A DNA stretch of 6,657 nucleotides from NCBI GenBank assembly GCA_017998495.1, contig JAGOCY010000081.1, positions 1 through 6,657 on the forward strand, read 5' to 3'. Every line of letters starts with the position of its first letter. The stretch's first letter is position 1. Shown here one piece after another: positions 6,616 through 6,657 of the stretch. The notes beneath the pieces are model-generated. The model had not been told where the DNA came from and searched no databases. It worked only from the letters and a program-made list of their open reading frames with translations. The translations under genes and the position numbers were made by a program. The DNA is from Corallincola sp. Lineage in GTDB: Bacteria > Pseudomonadota > Gammaproteobacteria > Enterobacterales > Neiellaceae.

Positions 6616-6657
6616 TCAGAGCGCCGACAGCATATGGTCGACAGCGGCCTTGATCTC
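6616..6657 (-). CDS. C-terminal 13 codons of a convergent gene, possibly a cytochrome c5-like protein
   Basis: Reading leftward from the right edge, the frame gives EIKAAVDHMLSAL followed by the stop TGA (complement of 6616-6618). The stop lies 20 bp from the hairpin that would end its transcript. The pattern of an acidic residue, then IKAAVDHML, resembles the last helix of small c-type cytochromes of the c5 family, which commonly end in a similar (E/D)-x-K-A-A-V-x-Y-M sequence. Thirteen residues are too few for a firm identification, and no haem-binding CxxCH is within view. That a gene ends here is likely given the terminator placement; its identity is tentative. Confidence 0.5.
   Translation of the reverse strand, partial: EIKAAVDHMLSAL

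Overview
This window is an ordinary chromosomal core region of a GC-rich gammaproteobacterium. The evidence is a class I (enterobacterial-type) adenylate cyclase gene transcribed away from a hemC-hemD-hemX-hemY cluster. That layout is characteristic of Enterobacterales, Vibrionales, Aeromonadales and Alteromonadales-type genomes. The high GC content and Ala/Gln/Leu-rich proteins would suit a GC-rich member of the Aeromonadales or Alteromonadales, but genus cannot be fixed from this sequence alone. No mobile elements, CRISPR arrays, tRNA or rRNA genes were seen.

Layout. Positions 1-1612 (minus strand) encode the first 537 residues of CyaA, including the complete nucleotidyl-transferase motif; the C-terminal regulatory part lies off the left edge. 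Positions 1613-1780 form the divergent control region. It holds a good minus-strand promoter (perfect -35 TTGACA, 17-bp spacer) with a near-consensus CRP site lying over its spacer and -10. Positions 1781-2713 (plus) encode a membrane-anchored protein with an Ala/Pro/Glu-rich linker and a C-terminal DUF2914-type domain. Then come hemC (2776-3714), hemD (3711-4445), hemX (4466-5503) and hemY (5500-6555). They are tightly packed, with 4-nt overlaps at hemC/hemD and hemX/hemY. A strong hairpin at 6572-6596 closes the operon and probably also terminates a convergent minus-strand gene, of which only the last 13 codons are visible (perhaps a cytochrome c5-like protein).

How the genes work together. 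HemC and HemD are consecutive tetrapyrrole enzymes: porphobilinogen to hydroxymethylbilane to uroporphyrinogen III. HemX and HemY are inner-membrane proteins that accompany them in gammaproteobacteria, and HemY is linked to late haem/protoporphyrin metabolism. CyaA makes cAMP, and the CRP site on its own promoter suggests negative feedback.

The least routine items are the DUF2914 gene inserted between cyaA and hemC, the CRP/promoter overlap, and a long perfect inverted repeat that runs into the hemC ribosome binding site. I found no convincing sign of a wholly new biological system.
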